This document shows, in pieces, positions 34,380-47,440 of a DNA stretch of 64,000 nucleotides. Made by a program: the position numbers and the translations under genes. The notes below the pieces were generated by a model, which had not been told where the DNA came from, did no database searches, and saw nothing but the letters and a program-made list of their open reading frames with translations. How positions within the stretch are numbered: position 1 is the stretch's first letter; each line of letters starts with the position of its first letter. The stretch comes from Ilex aquifolium (Eukaryota; Streptophyta; Magnoliopsida; Aquifoliales; Aquifoliaceae), in NCBI GenBank assembly GCA_951799425.1, contig OX637404.1, forward strand, positions 19,585,545 through 19,649,544, given 5' to 3'.

Positions 34380-34935
34380 GGTATTTTTTTTTTTACTAGC
34401 TTGTATACATTTTTTTTTTTTTAAAGAAAAAATTTTATTTCCAAAAAGAATGAATTACAAGAATTAAATAACAAATTGTTCTAAAAATATGCAAAAAATG
34501 GTTTTAATCCTTCAAGATGGATTAAACTATTTCTAATTACATTTTAGAAATCCTCTAAAACTGGGAAACTTCTGCCTGCATACCCCATCTCCATGCTCCA
34601 GATCAGTGCAAACCTGTAGAAAATGCAGTCCAATGCAAAGCAGAAACCAGTACAGTCCAGTGCAAACCCAATGACTAAAACTTTGCCCAGCCATAAATGC
34701 AGAAAACAGCCCATGACCAAATGCAGACCACAGACTACCTGCAAACAGCACAAAAAACTGGACCTACAGCTCCTCAATCTGCTGAAGGAGCTTCTCACTG
34801 CTTTTCCTCTGCACTGGAACAGCAACAATCTGCCACCATGCCAGCAAGGCCATAGCAACCAAGCAGAAAATCCACACCAACCATAAACCATCAGCACTCC
34901 AACAACTATCCTCAAAAACCATCCCAGCAGCAGAA
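34380..34935 (-). mobile_element. Probable 3' end of a minus-strand retroelement
   Basis: Long T runs at 34384-34393 and 34411-34422 would be a poly(A) tail on the minus strand. They are followed by a stretch of different composition, richer in C and 'tgcag/ctgca' motifs, resembling LINE 3' regions or a processed transcript. The minus frame 34544-34915 (123 codons) is open but shows only Trp/Cys/Leu-rich text with no recognised domain. The source is not identified. Confidence 0.35.
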
Positions 34936-35421
34936 CAAACTGCTTACAGCCAAGTCTGTCTGCCTAGTCCAGAACATAAGAGAACTACCACTGGAAACTT
35001 TGGTTGGTTCAATTTCCATAACATCAGCATTGTCCAGGTTCTGATTGACATTCACATTGGCCATCTACATCCACAGACAACCATAATAATTTTCCAATGC
35101 AAAAAATCAACAACTCAGACTACATAGAGAGAGACCAAAAAAAAAATCAGCAGCTACATAGAGAAAAAAAATTATGTTATTTGTGTGCATTAGGTTTTGG
35201 GTAAATATCATTCACGCCCCTGACATTTGATTTTATTATACAAACATCCTTTCATATTTCAAAAAGTACACTGGGACCCCAATAGCTAAACAGGGTTAAC
35301 GATATTTGTAAAAAGACTATTTTGCCCCCTATTTAACTAGTATTACTACCCTATTTAAATAAAAAATAAATATTTGAAATACCAAGTTTGACTTTTGTAT
35401 TCCTTCTTTAAATAAGATAAT

Positions 35422-36730
35422 TCTATTTATAAACACTAGCAATGCACGACGTGCATTGCATGTGAATATATTTAAATAATATTTTTTTTAATAAATTTAA
35501 ATTATATATATAATTAAATTGAATGATAAATTAAGTATAAAATAATTAATTCTTATTTTAATTATTACTAAACCTAATTAGTGATCTATTATACCTCTTC
35601 TTTGAGTATGTAATTTGTCATTTATTTAGGTATCTTTTCGACCCATTAGGCAATTTTATTTTTTGTTTAAATAAAATTTCATTATAAGATTATCATTATT
35701 GAGTATTTACACATCTAATTGTATTACGGATTTATTACATTTATTGTCAAATAAATTGATTTAATTACAATACTATTGTTTACATTATAATAATATGATA
35801 TTATTGCATACGAAAAAAATCAAATATGACATATATTTAATCATAGAATCCAATCCGACAACTATATGCATATAATAATAGAATATAATTGGACTTTATT
35901 TATTCATATAAAAATAGATATAAATATAGAAAACCTTATGCAAGTGTACTACTAATAAATGGGTCCAATATACGATTAATATTAAAGTCCAAAAGAATTT
36001 ACAAGACAAATAGGTATAGGAAATAAAAATTAGATAAAATTAATAAAAAATTTAGAAGTCAAATAAGGTTAATAAAAGAGTTCAAAAGAACTTAGAAGTC
36101 AATAAGTAAAAAAAATAAAAATTGAAAGAAACTAATAGGTGGGTATCATTGACTTTAGTGAAAGTCCTCCTTAAGGGATTTCTAATGATTTAAGTCCATC
36201 AAAGAAATTTATTTGTTTATAAGTCCGTTTTTTATCTTACTAATAAATAATCAAGTCCAAAATTTTTTAAAAACTCCAAAATACCCTTCATATAACGTTT
36301 CAATAGTATTCAACGTGAATTTTATTTCCTAATTGAAAAATGCTCAGATTCTTTACCCCTTAATTCTACCCTTAATTCAAGCTCATAAGTTATTTTTTCA
36401 TAAAATTTGAAATTCAAATTCAAGAGCCCATTTTCTTGTTCTTGCCAATAGAAAATATATAAGGAATCTTCTTCCTCGTGCCACTAGCAATCTGTCATAT
36501 TATTCAATTTCATCATATCGAAATGTTACGGTCACAGCGGTAATGCTCAAATCCCTTCGATCTGAGCAACAGAGTCACCTGTGCCACATGACACGAGTTC
36601 ATGGCTTGCAAAGAAAATCCAGTGGCCAAGCAATCGAAGTTGGCATCATTCACCAAATCATTGATGGCCTTCGTAACTTTCTTTGAGAAGACTGTTCGGT
36701 GGAATCAACACATCATTTCCACCAGAATCA

Positions 36731-36816
<86 letters not shown>

Positions 36817-37405
36817 TGTTACTGTTTTTGTGAGCATGTTACTGTTTTTGTTGAGTATGTTGCTATTGTTATTTTTTCAAATATTAATACTCAATGTTAT
36901 TATTTTTTTGTTTTTGAATATTATTATTTTTTTATGTTTAAATGTTACTATTTTTTTTTGTGTTTAAAGGTATTATTTTTTGTGTTTAAATGGTACTATT
37001 TTTTTGTATTTAAATGTTACTATTTTTTTAATGTTACTATATGTATGTATGTATGTATGTGTGTGTGTGTATATATATATATGTATATGAGAGAGAGAAA
37101 TAAATAGTCATATTCTATATATGCATATAGATAGATACGAGAGAGATAAAGAATTTTAATGTTAGTCAAACTCCAAATTAATTTTCAAATTTGTTTTAAT
37201 TAAACATAACTACTAAGGGTATTTTGGACAATGGAGATCAAAATGGACTTAATATTAAACAAGTTTCATTGATAGACTTATCACCAAATAAGTCCACAAA
37301 AAGGGACCGGCCTCCAAATTTTTCTTAACTTTATAATAATAATTGGAGATAAAATAGGAAATCAAAAGTTTTTCACAAATACTGACATTTATAAATAATA
37401 TAGAT
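35422..37405. mobile_element. Possible Helitron-like or other non-autonomous element
   Basis: The left end TCTATTTATAAACACTAGC is followed by the palindrome GCAATGCACGACGTGCATTGC (35439-35459). The right end, read inward, is ATCTATATTATTTATAAATG. Such TCTATTTATAAA starts with a GTGCATTGCA palindrome are familiar from plant Helitron-type families. No Rep/helicase gene and no CTRR hairpin terminus were found. The open frames at 36601-37107 translate microsatellites. Confidence 0.35.
36735..36813. repeat. Compound (CT)n(AT)n microsatellite
   Basis: About 18 CT units run directly into about 21 AT units. A second short-repeat cluster, (TATG)n/(TG)n/(TA)n, lies at 37040-37090. Confidence 0.95.
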
Positions 37406-37569
37406 ATTCAACATTAGAATAGATTAATCTTATTTTAACACTTACTCACATATATCCAAACACCCCTCTACTTCCCCAAACACCCTAAGAAGTCCATCTA
37501 CCCATCACCCACTGTCTCCTATTCCCCATCCCATCCCGTTTACCCTTCACCTCCCTCCCCAAATCTGTA

Positions 37570-38112
37570 TGATGGATATAATCCCTATTACAGTCCGGAC
37601 CTCGGAGCACGTAGAACGGTCACAACCCCAGATAACAAAGACAACCGAGCTACATCAGCCACTATCTGCATACACCCAGTTAGGAAGGATCCGTTGCTTC
37701 ACATAGTATATCTGACACCACACGTAGGCTTCTGCCAGGCTAACATAAGTCAATGGTGGAGACTCTTGTATGCCGATAGCTTTATGCACACTCAATCATG
37801 AATGATTACACCTAATCATTACCCCTTAAGCTAAAAATACACTCAACACACGCTATAAAAACCCTCATAAATAAAGGTTTCAACTAAGGAAAAAATAGCC
37901 TAAGAGAAAACTCTATCTCTCTTATTTGATAAACACTTTATCAATTTTACTAAACTAACTTTGGCATCGGAGGTGGTTTGGTTGGGACCGCACCGATCTC
38001 CTACTCTCAATTTCTTTTGACAAGACCGGAGCCATATCATCGCCATTACCCGAGGACTGGTCTCCAAACTCTGGACCCATCTTACCAACCTTGTTTACGG
38101 ATTGCTCCATCA
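37570..38112 (+). repeat. 5' LTR of the Tat element
   Basis: 543 bp. A TATA-like CTATAAAAACCC lies near 37853-37864. A run of 'ctctatctctctt' follows near 37910. The LTR ends CATCA directly before the primer binding site. Confidence 0.93.
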
Positions 38113-38125
38113 GTTGGCGCCGTCT
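38113..38125 (+). promoter_or_regulatory. Primer binding site GTTGGCGCCGTCT
   Basis: It starts at the first base after the LTR and matches the site typical of plant Tat/gypsy elements, complementary to a tRNA 3' end. The decayed version in the element at 5188-7928 resembles it. Confidence 0.85.
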
Positions 38126-38559
38126 ATTAAAAGTAACTGTTTCCCAATTTTTTTCAAAACACTGATTTCTAACTCTTTTAAAGCTCTTAGCCATGACCTT
38201 TCCACTAGGCCCGAGTAAAAATCTCCCAACCGAAAAAAATTCCATAGCCGATAACCCTTCTAAAAACCTGCTGATGACCGAGCCTCTGTTGAACGTATAC
38301 AGGATGAAGTTGTCACTGTGAGCCAAAGAAATGTATGAAGCCCTCAAGGTGATCCTCCAAGAGCAGTAGAAACCACCTGCTCTACCACTTCTAGCCTTGC
38401 CAAACCCTCAAAACCTTTCAAGACAAGCCAATCTGGCAAGAAATAGCATCAACGACAATCTATCTCATCCTCAGCAGAACAAGGATACTCAACCAGACCT
38501 AAACAACCCCCGTCAAGCACAAATAGTGTGGGAATAAGAAGAAGTAGCTAACAACTCCC

Positions 38560-39140
38560 TTGGTTTGGGAGACCAAATGAGAGACTTCCAAGCTCAATTG
38601 GGAGATTTGAAGTACGCCATCGACAACAAAGTTGTTCTAGCCACAAAAAGGGAGGAAACCTCATTTTCTCATGTTGTGATGATTTGTCTATTGCCCCATG
38701 GTTTCTAAATGCCCCAGATGGAAAACTTCGAAGAGGGCAAAGACTCACTTGATCACCTTAAAAAATTCAGAGACTTAATGATGTTGCATGTCATCCCTGA
38801 CGAGATCATGTGTCGAGCATTCCCAACCACACTAATTGGGAATGCTCGCATGTGGTTTAGCAAGCTACCACCAAGTTCTATTGCCACATTCTCCTAATTA
38901 AGTCAATCTTTTGTGTCTCATTTTGCTGGAGGACAAAAACATAGGAAGTATGGCACCTACATACTGAACATTAAGTAGCAAAAAGATGAATTCCTAAAAA
39001 ATTATGTCACTTGGTTCATCAATGAAACCTTACAAGTAGAGGACCGAGCCACCCTCACTGCCTTCCTAGCATAAGTTAACACCCCCACCTTTCTTTATTC
39101 CATAGCCAAAACACCTCCAAAAGACCATGGTTGATCTCCT
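38560..39140 (+). pseudogene. Gypsy gag (retrotransposon capsid) pseudogene
   Basis: The frame contains MPQMENFEEGKDSLDHLKKF, LMMLHVIPDEIMCRAFPTTL, NARMWFSKLPPSSIATFS, a stop, LSQSFVSHFAGGQKH, another stop, and VEDRATLTAFLA. This is the retrotrans_gag capsid core (CRAFP, WF..LPP..I.SF, F...F motifs) of Tat-lineage Gag. Gag would form the virus-like particle. At least three stops break it. Confidence 0.88.
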
Positions 39141-39759
39141 TCACAAAGCCCAGAACCACATGAATGCCGAAGATACCATTAGCACGTGACAAAGTCCTTC
39201 TCTGTCACTAACCTGAGAAGAGGAAAGTTGACTCAACCAAAACAGTCGCCCAACTAGATTCCAAAAAGAAGAAAACCACAAAAACCGAACAAGAAGATAA
39301 AACTCCAACTGCCCACTTTGACAAGTACACACCTCTTAATACCCCCGCTAGAATAAGTATTCCTCCAAGTGGAGAACGATCAAATCCTTAAGTGGCCTGG
39401 AAAAATGAGGTCACCTCTTGATAAACGGTCTTAGGAAAAATATTATCATTTCCATCGTGACCATGGCCACCACTCCGAGGAATGCAGAGATTTGAAAAAA
39501 TTAGATTGAATCCTTAATTCGATGAGGAAGATTATTGTTGTTCATCTCAAATGATCGCAAAGACAAACTGAAGATAGGCGAGGAAAGATAGCCGAACGAC
39601 GAGAATCGACGTCACCAAGACCTTATCGGCGAGATCAGGGTCATTGCAATAGGGTTTGCTGGTAATGGTGAGTCCTCCTTAGCTCGAAAAAATCATGTTC
39701 AAAAAGTCAGAACGTCAGCAGAGGTCTACAACATCCAAACGGAGGACAGACCCCCGAAA

Positions 39760-42700
39760 AACCTAAGGACTGAAGAGTCAATCTCATTCTCCGACCAGGA
39801 TTTGGTGGGAGTCCAGGTCCCTTATGATGATCCCCTGGTGGTATCTTTAACTATCTCCAACTTTAAAGTCTGAATGGTCCTTGTTGATAATGGTAGCTCA
39901 ACCGACATCCTCTATCTGAACGCATTTGAACTAGCTCAGTATCGAAAGGGAGAAATTGATGGTAGTCAACTAACCCCTTATTGGTTTCTCGGGAGAAAGA
40001 GCCTTCCCTTTGGGTTCTATTCTTCTTCTAGTCACTGTTGGTGAGCCACCCCGACAATCCACTACCATGGTCAATTTTTTGATCATGGACTCACCCTTGT
40101 CTTACAAGCTAAGAACCCTGAGATCAGAGAAGGACTCCTAAATTGTCTAAGTACAGCCCAAGATATCTTCATCACCCATCAACTCAATGTTGATCCCCAT
40201 CACAAACTAGTACGATAGAAAAAACACACATTTGCCCCCCAAAAAAGACAGACGATCAACGAAGAGGTGTTAAAACTATTGAAAGCCGACCAGGTCAAAG
40301 AATCCAAATACATTGAATGGTTAGCCAATGTTGTCTTGGTTAAAAAGACAAATGGCAAATAGAGGCTCTGCGTTGATTTCACCGACCTCAACAAAGCTTG
40401 CCCAAAGGACAGCTATCCTTTGTTGAGAATCGACATCCTTATAGACGCTTCAGTCGAGCACGAGTTCCACAATTTCCTAGATGTCTATTCAAGTTACAAC
40501 CAAATCTTCATGGATCACGCTGACGAGGAAAAGACGTCATTTATCACTGATTGAGATACATTATGTTACTGAGTAATTCTTTTGGTCTAAAGAATGCAGG
40601 AGCAACCTACCAACGACTAACGAACCAGATGTTTGAGGCGCAAATAGGCAAAACCATGGAGATTTATGTGGATGATATGCTGGTCAAAAGTCTCCAAGCC
40701 GAATTACATGTCCAGCACCTGGAGGAAACTTTCCAAATCCTCTAGCAATACCAGATGAAACTTAATCCTGCTAAGTGTGTTTTCGCTATCACCTCGGGAA
40801 AATTGCTAGGTTTTATGATCAGTAGCCAAGGGATCGAAGCTAACTCGGAGAAAATTGTTGCCTTCACAAACATAAATTCACCAAAATCCACCAAAGAGGT
40901 ACAACAGTTGGCAAGCCGGGTGGTTGCCCTGAAAAGGTTCATTTCTCGAGCCACTGATAAGTGTCTCCCATTTTTTAAAATCCTCAGGAAAAGATTTGAG
41001 TGGACAGAAGAGTGTGAGAATGCATTTTCACAATTAAAACAATACATGGCCTCACCTCCTCTCTTATCTGTTGCAACCTCGGGGGAGCATCTGTATTTAT
41101 ATTTGGTTGTCTCACCCACGGTTGTAAACTCGGTTCTAGTAAAGGAAGAGGAAAGAGTCGAGAAGTAAATCTATTACACCAGTTGAACGCTCCAAGGAGT
41201 AGAGGAAAGCAACCATACAACCGAGAAGTTAGCCTTTTACTTGATCATTGCCACTAGGAGGCTGAGGCCATACTTTCAAGCTCACAAAATTATTGTGTTA
41301 ATTGACCACCATCTTCGGCATATATTTCACAAACCAGAGACATCAAGATGATTGATAAAGTGGGTCATAGAGCTCAGGAAGTTTGATATTCAGTTTCAAC
41401 CACACTGAGCTATCAAAGGGCAAGTCGTGGCTGAGTTTGTTGCAAAGTTCACTCCCTCAAAAAAAGACAACTACGTCCTTCCTACTACAGTGCCTGACCC
41501 TGCCATGGCAGAATGGTTACTATTCATTTATGGTTCATCCAACAAGCTCAGAAGTAAGGTTGAACTAATCTTGATTTCACCATAACAACACAAACTGGAG
41601 TACGCCCTCAAACTCGGCTTCAAGGCTTCAAACAATGAGGTCGATTACAAGGCTCTCTTTGTCGGATTGCGTTTTGCCATCAACCTCAGTGTATGTCATA
41701 TTCGAACTCAAAGCGATTCAAAGCTTATCGTCAATCAAGTTAATGGCTAGTACGAAGCTAAAGATGATAAAATGATGGCATACCTAGCTAAGGCTCGATC
41801 TCTCATATTAGTGCTTCAAACATTCTCCATTCAATAGGTATCAAGGACAGATAATAGCCATGCAGATTCCTTTGCCTAGCTAGCGTCGTCAAGAGAGGAC
41901 CATGGAGCAGAAAGAATAAATATTCCCTTGGAGTAGCTGCACAAGCCCAACATCGAGGGAGGAGAACTAATGGGAGAAACACTCCAAGTACAAGCATCAC
42001 AATGGATGGACTAGTATATATCTTACCTAAAAAATGGCGACCTTCTAACGAAACGACTAGAAGTCAAAGAGATTTATCCTAAAGGTGGCTAAGTATGTAC
42101 TCATCCAAAATGTTATCTACAAAAGAAACTTATCTCTCCCTTACCGTTGTTGTTTGGGGACAGAGGAAGCGAACTGTTCTAAAGGAGATACACGAAGGCA
42201 TTTGTAAAAATCACTCTGGATGACGGCCACTCTCCTACAAGGTGTTGCGACAAGGATACTACTGGCCTACAATGGCTAAAGATGCACTAGCATTCCTCAG
42301 AAATTGCGACAAGTGTCAAAGGTTCAGAAATATCTAGCATTCCCCCTCACAAGATCTTAGTTTAGTTTCCAGTCTCCAGCGTTTTGAGCAATAAGGTATT
42401 GATATTGTGGGACCCTTGACTCTTGAAAATGCCACCCATCTTTTGGCTAAAGAATCTCATTGAATTCACCAGCTATTGATCTTTTGTGATTGACCTTAGG
42501 ATTATCTCACTCCTCTCCATCGAGTTGAGACTGCTCGTCATCTGATGGTTGATGCCAGAAGCCAAGAGGCGCTGGAATGATAGGCAGATAATTATCATCT
42601 ATGGAAATAGCCCCACCTATAAAGTCTCATACCCTTGAATCCGATTTCTCGGGCGTCAATAGAATCGTTTCGCAGTGATAACCATTGATTATTTCACCAA

Positions 42701-43450
42701 ATGGGCAGAAGCCGAAGTGTTAGCCACGATTTCTGAAAAGAAAATCATAGATTTCATCTGGAAAGCCATTGTATACCAATTTGGAGTCCCGCAAGCCATT
42801 GTCATTAAAAACGAAAAATAGTTCAACTCAACTGGTTTCCAAAGTTTTTGCTCCAGCCTCAGAATAAGAAATCGTTTCTCCTTTCTTGGGCATCCCCAAT
42901 CCAACGAATAAGCCAAAGTTACCAAACACACTCTGTTCTAGAATATTAAGACCAAGCTAGAAGAGAATCAAAGTCTATGGGTTGAGCTCCTTCATGAAGT
43001 TCTATGGGTATACTAAACAACCCCTAGAAAAAGCCATAAGAGAGAGCCCCTTCATGTTGACATTTGGTACTAAAGCAGTCTTTCCTACAGAAATGGGCAT
43101 TCCGTCATTTAGAACCCAACATCATGACCCCTGGGTCAATGAAGAGGAGCTGAGCACAAACCTCGATGCCCTAGAAGAAACCAGAGATAAGGTTGCTCTC
43201 TACATAGCTTCTTACCAACAAAAGACTGCTTACTATTACAACAGGAGCATAAAAGAGAAGAAGCTAAGGGAGGGGGACCTCGTGCTAAAAAAGGAGTCGA
43301 CAGTGGAAAAAGGCAAGTTATCCCCGAATTGGGTAAGACCATACATCATTGTCAAAGAAGTCTAACTAGGGACTTATCAATTCAAGACCTCCCAAGGGAA
43401 AGTACTCCTTTATCAATGGAATACTGAGCATCTCAAAATTTTTTATGTAT
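39760..43450 (+). pseudogene. Gypsy pol pseudogene: protease, RT, RNase H, integrase
   Basis: Protease is seen at about 39870 as VLVDNGSSTDILYLNAFE, with DNG in place of the usual DGG/DSG type. RT: NEEVLKLLKADQVKES (40260), RLCVDFTDLNKACPKDSYPL (40370), the catalytic YVDD as IYVDDMLVKS (40665) and MKLNPAKCVFAITSGKLLGF (40755). RNase H: FTPSKKDNYV and NNEVDYKALFVGLRFA (41640). Integrase: a zinc-finger-like NCDKCQRF (42310), the core AVITIDYFTKWAEAE (42675), FGVPQAIV (42780), then SPFMLTFGTKAVFPTE (43045) and a C-terminal stretch to 43440. Many stops and several frame changes; not functional. Confidence 0.9.
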
Positions 43451-43529
43451 GATTGTGAACCTGCTATTCGGATTGTAATAAAAATTTGATCTTTTCTAGC
43501 ACGCGTTCCCTTGTTATTAAAAAAAACCG

Positions 43530-43740
43530 AGACAAAAGCCCAACGAAACGAAAACACTCGTAGCCAACTGAGGAGAAAGCCCACTGAGACGAAAGCCAAC
43601 CGAGCGAAAGCCCGTCGAGGCGAAGGCCGACCAAGGCGAAAGCCCATCGAGGCAAAAGCCGACCGAGGCAAAAGTCCTCCGAGGCGAATGCCCACAGAGG
43701 TGAAAGCCCACCAAGGTGAAAGTCACTCAGAGGCGAACCC
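43530..43740. repeat. 16-bp minisatellite downstream of integrase
   Basis: About thirteen copies of 'gaggcgaaagcccacc' with small changes, in G+C-rich DNA. The long open frames here on both strands (for example 43511-43747 plus) are repeat translations. Confidence 0.85.
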
Positions 43741-44362
43741 TCATTAAAACAAAGTTGTAAATGATCTAAGGAAAGACTGGAAAACCAAACAAAATAAGTA
43801 AGTATGCCTGACTCTAGACATGTCAAATCTCCATTCCTTACTTTTAAACATTACATTCTGGCTTAGAGGTCGATTGTCGGAGATCAAGCATCACTTCTAA
43901 AAAAGTGAACTCGGATCTTAGATAACGGTTATTATCCATCACACTTGAACATGATTTCACGCTTAGAATATTTGAACATTATGTTCTCACTTAGAGGTCG
44001 GTCGTCATCCCAACTAACACTCGTCATCCCTAACACTTTCAAATTTCAACAAAGAATCCTTACAAGGGTAACAGGTATAAAAAGAATTAAAAAAAAACTT
44101 AGAATATTTTAAGAAGCTTAAAAAGGATCTCGAAAGACGAGTCGAAGCTCGCCTATCAAAGACCAACCTCAGTAATGACCTAGTTTTTTAATGACAAAAA
44201 TGTCAACTAATAAGCTCAAAGCTATATAATAAAAACAAAAATGGACGAAAAAAACTCACAAAAACTTTTAATCTCCACTAGATCTTCAAAAAAGTTGAGG
44301 AGTTACAAGATTTACTGAAAAAACAAAAAAGAATTATATGAAAGGAAAAAGGGGGAGCGACC

Positions 44363-46560
44363 CTAATTTTCTTCTACGCCCTTCGTTCCTTTATCAGTCA
44401 CCTCCACCTCCTTAGCACCCTCAGTCTGATCGTCTCCATCGGTCTCCAATTGGATAACATTTAAGTCAATCTCTAGAAATTGAGCAGAGGCCTGAGCTTG
44501 GAAGGCTTCATATCTGGTGGAGTATAGTTGGCCCATATCAGCGAGGAAATATTCCCCATCCTTGTACTTGGCCACTACTTTCTTCACTTTAGCTACCCTC
44601 TCATTCTCCTTTTCACTAAGGGCGAGAGTAGGATCGGAAACTTGCTCTTCTAGCTCCTTTGAGCGCTCCATCTCCTTCAGCATGGCTTCCCCAAACTTCG
44701 AGGCCAAGGCAATATCATCAGTCGTTTTCTTTGAAAAAACGTCCCTTTCTTTCACGACCTTTTCTAGAGCAGACTCAGCCTTAGCAAGTCGGACTTCAGA
44801 GAAGCTTCAGACTTGCGCAACTTAGAGACCAGAACCACCGATGCCTGATCCCCCATGCTTAGCGACGACAGAATCTTGGCCAACTATAAATTAGAAATGC
44901 TGAAGATATCGATATAAAATAAAGAATCAATATGATAAAAAAAATAAATGCATACCTCGCTTATCTTCCGGCAAGCCAGAGCATGGATTTCGGGAGGGCC
45001 TAGCTCCTTCATCTTCTCAATTGTCTCTTTGGATACCTAGCTCTAAACCCAGGCCATAGGGTTATCCAAGGGGCCAGAAGATAGGGTTTCCCAGAGTTCG
45101 GAGGAGCTCCTTCGGTGCCCCCCCTCCCCAGCCAAAGAAGCCACCGAAGCACCGCCTTCTTTTATTTTTTCTGATAGATCTACTATCAGGGTCAAAGCCT
45201 TGATTCACATGGTCGCCACTGCGCCGAAGGCAAAACCTCTGGAGTATCGCCAGACCCTCCCAGCTCGGAGGATGGAATAAGCCTCTTCGGAAGCTTCATT
45301 TTCTTAAAAGGGGGCAAATCTCCCTAACCCCTCAGAACGGACATGGCCTGCAATGCCATTGCAGATTTCTTATCTAGAGTATGCCTCGTAAATTCTACAT
45401 GAAGTTAAAAATCATAGCAAAAAAAAAATTTAATAAGAAGAGAAGAAATAGAACTTACTCTTCTCCTTAGCCATCAAAACTTTAAAGTCTCGGCATGAAT
45501 ATTTTGAAGCACGCTTAACTCGCTTCAAAAGCTCGTCGCTTAGGTCTGTCCTTGCCGTTGGAAAAAGAAATAAATTGGGTTAAAAAAGACAGTGGATAAG
45601 AGGGAACTCACCAGAAGAGACTGATACGCCCCAAACTCTGATTACCGAAGCGTGATCTTTGGACTGTCCATCCTCTAGACCCAACTCACAATTCCAAGAC
45701 AAGTAAAAAAATTAGTGTTTCCCATTCTTGTTTGAGTTAGGGAGCCCCCCTACAAGCTTAGGGATCCATTGTTGCATGCTCAGACGCACACTCTATGTAC
45801 ACTCTTTCACCTTATAACAATAGACGAACTCCTCTAAAGTAATAGATTAACGCCCCCCACCACTTAGTCTCTATAAAGCCATCAGACCAGTAAAAGTCTT
45901 CTAGGCTTTAGGTACCAGCTGACAGGGGGACAAACTTAATCAAGAGAGGACTAACCTAATGAATGAAGGGACAGGGAACTAAAGACTGGCCTGGAGGTCT
46001 GACTCAGGAAAACATACCTCTACATACGAAGGAGAACATGCTCATTCATGTGCAGAAGGCAACCAGACACTCACAAAATCGGGTAAATGGTACTTAGATT
46101 TCACGAACTCCAAAGTACTCACATTAGAGCGACACTCTATTTCATAGGCTTGCCAAAGCGAAAACCTATCGACAGAAGGGGAAAAGGAGCGTTCAGAACC
46201 CTCTTCCCTCTATCCCATAGATTCAATATGTTCTAAATCTGCATCAGGGTCAGATGAACTCACTACCATATCCCCACTCGACATAGTAAAAGGGACATAA
46301 GAACCCACTAAGCCTCGACGATTAGCAATAGCCTCTACTATTTACCTAGGAGAACCCTCTAAGAGTAATTGTCTAAAATTAGGAATCTCTGGGAAAAACT
46401 TAGCAAAAGAATCTAGGGGGTTATAAGCGCTCATAACGCTGTCTGGATAACTATTACTATACACCAGTATGGGTTCGTTACTCATAAAGAGGAAAAATAT
46501 AAAAGAATGATCTAAAAAAGCTCTCCTATAAAATCTAAAAGCAAGCACAAAAAATCCAAA
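44363..46560 (-). pseudogene. Antisense extra ORF of the Tat element, broken
   Basis: On the minus strand the translation starts near 46495 (MSNEPILVYSNSYPDSVMSA) and runs through LWQAYEIECRSNVSTLEFVK, KYHLPDFVSVWLP, FIRLVLS, LSLSPCQLVPKA, LMAL and ITLEEFVYCYKVKE, with stops. It ends in a coiled-coil-like acidic tail, which is the open 130-codon frame 44363-44755 (KEMERSKELEEQVSDP, EKENERVAKVKKVVAKYKDG). Tat-lineage elements are known to carry such an antisense ORF between integrase and the 3' LTR, with a plant-mobile-domain-like N-terminal part. The function is unknown. Confidence 0.7.
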
Positions 46561-46889
46561 CGAAAGGAAGAAGAAGAATAAGAGGTTGGAGAAGGGTATT
46601 TATACCCGTCACCAAGGGACCAGATTCGTTTAATCCAATGGAGGGGAACCTAAGGATTAGATCCATACCAGACGTTACGACACTTGGCGACGGTTGGAAG
46701 CCAAATGTGCGTTGTTTGAAAGGACATTGCCTTAAATGAGCCCCTCAGAACTCAAAAAGGCACAAAAAATCATCATTTCAAAATTCAAAATTAATCATCA
46801 CAATCGTCGAAAACAAGCTTCGAGGATAACTGACCCGTTGAATAAAATTCCTAAGCGACTCAAGAGATCACAAGGAATTAGGGGGCTAC

Positions 46890-47435
46890 TGATGGATATA
46901 ATCCCTACTATAGTCCGGACAACGGAGCACGTTGAAGGTCACAACCTTAGATAATGAAGACAACTGAGCTATGTCAGCCACTATCTGCATGTACCTAGTC
47001 AGGAAGGATCCGACGCTTGGCATAATATATCTGACACCACATGTGGGCTTCCACTAGGCTAACATAAGCCAATGGTGGAGGCTCTTGCATGACGATAATT
47101 TTATGCATACTCAACCATGAATGATTACACCTAATCATTACCCCTTATGCTAAAAATACATTCAACACACACTATGAAAACCCTCATAAATGAAGGTTTC
47201 GACCAAGAAAAAATAACCCAAGAGAAATCTCTCTCTCTCTCTCTCTTACTTGATAAACACTTTATCAATTCTGCTAAACTAACTTTGGCATCGGAGGTGG
47301 TTCGATTGGACCAAACCGATCCCCTACTCTCAATTTCTTTTGACAGGACGAAAGCCATATCATCGCCATTACCCGAGAACTAGTCTCCAAACTCTAGTAG
47401 CATCTTATCGACCTTATTTACTAATTGCTCCATCA
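46890..47435 (+). repeat. 3' LTR of the Tat element
   Basis: 546 bp. It is preceded by the polypurine tract at about 46871-46887. It holds a (CT)n expansion near 47225-47246 that is shorter in the 5' LTR. Confidence 0.93.
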
Positions 47436-47440
47436 CTGTA

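Larger units (their letters stand above)
37570..47435 (+). mobile_element. Complete but dead Ty3/gypsy retrotransposon, Tat lineage, 9.87 kb
   Basis: Two LTRs (37570-38112 and 46890-47435) begin TGATGGATATAATCC and end TTGCTCCATCA. The exact 5-bp duplication CTGTA flanks it (37565-37569 and 47436-47440). A primer binding site GTTGGCGCCGTCT follows the 5' LTR and a polypurine tract (AAGGAATTAGGGGGC) precedes the 3' LTR. Domain order is gag, protease, RT, RNase H, integrase, then a long 3' region with an antisense ORF, which is the Tat plan. By eye the first 237 LTR positions differ at about 35, mostly C/T and G/A changes, so the insertion is old. Confidence 0.95.

Noticed and set aside
36601..37107. 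168-codon open frame
   Set aside because: Most of it translates (CT)n and (AT)n into LSLSLS and IYIYIY.
43366..43826. Minus-strand open frames of 109-120 codons
   Set aside because: They read the 16-bp minisatellite of the gypsy element in reverse (repeated RRAFA/GLSP-type text).
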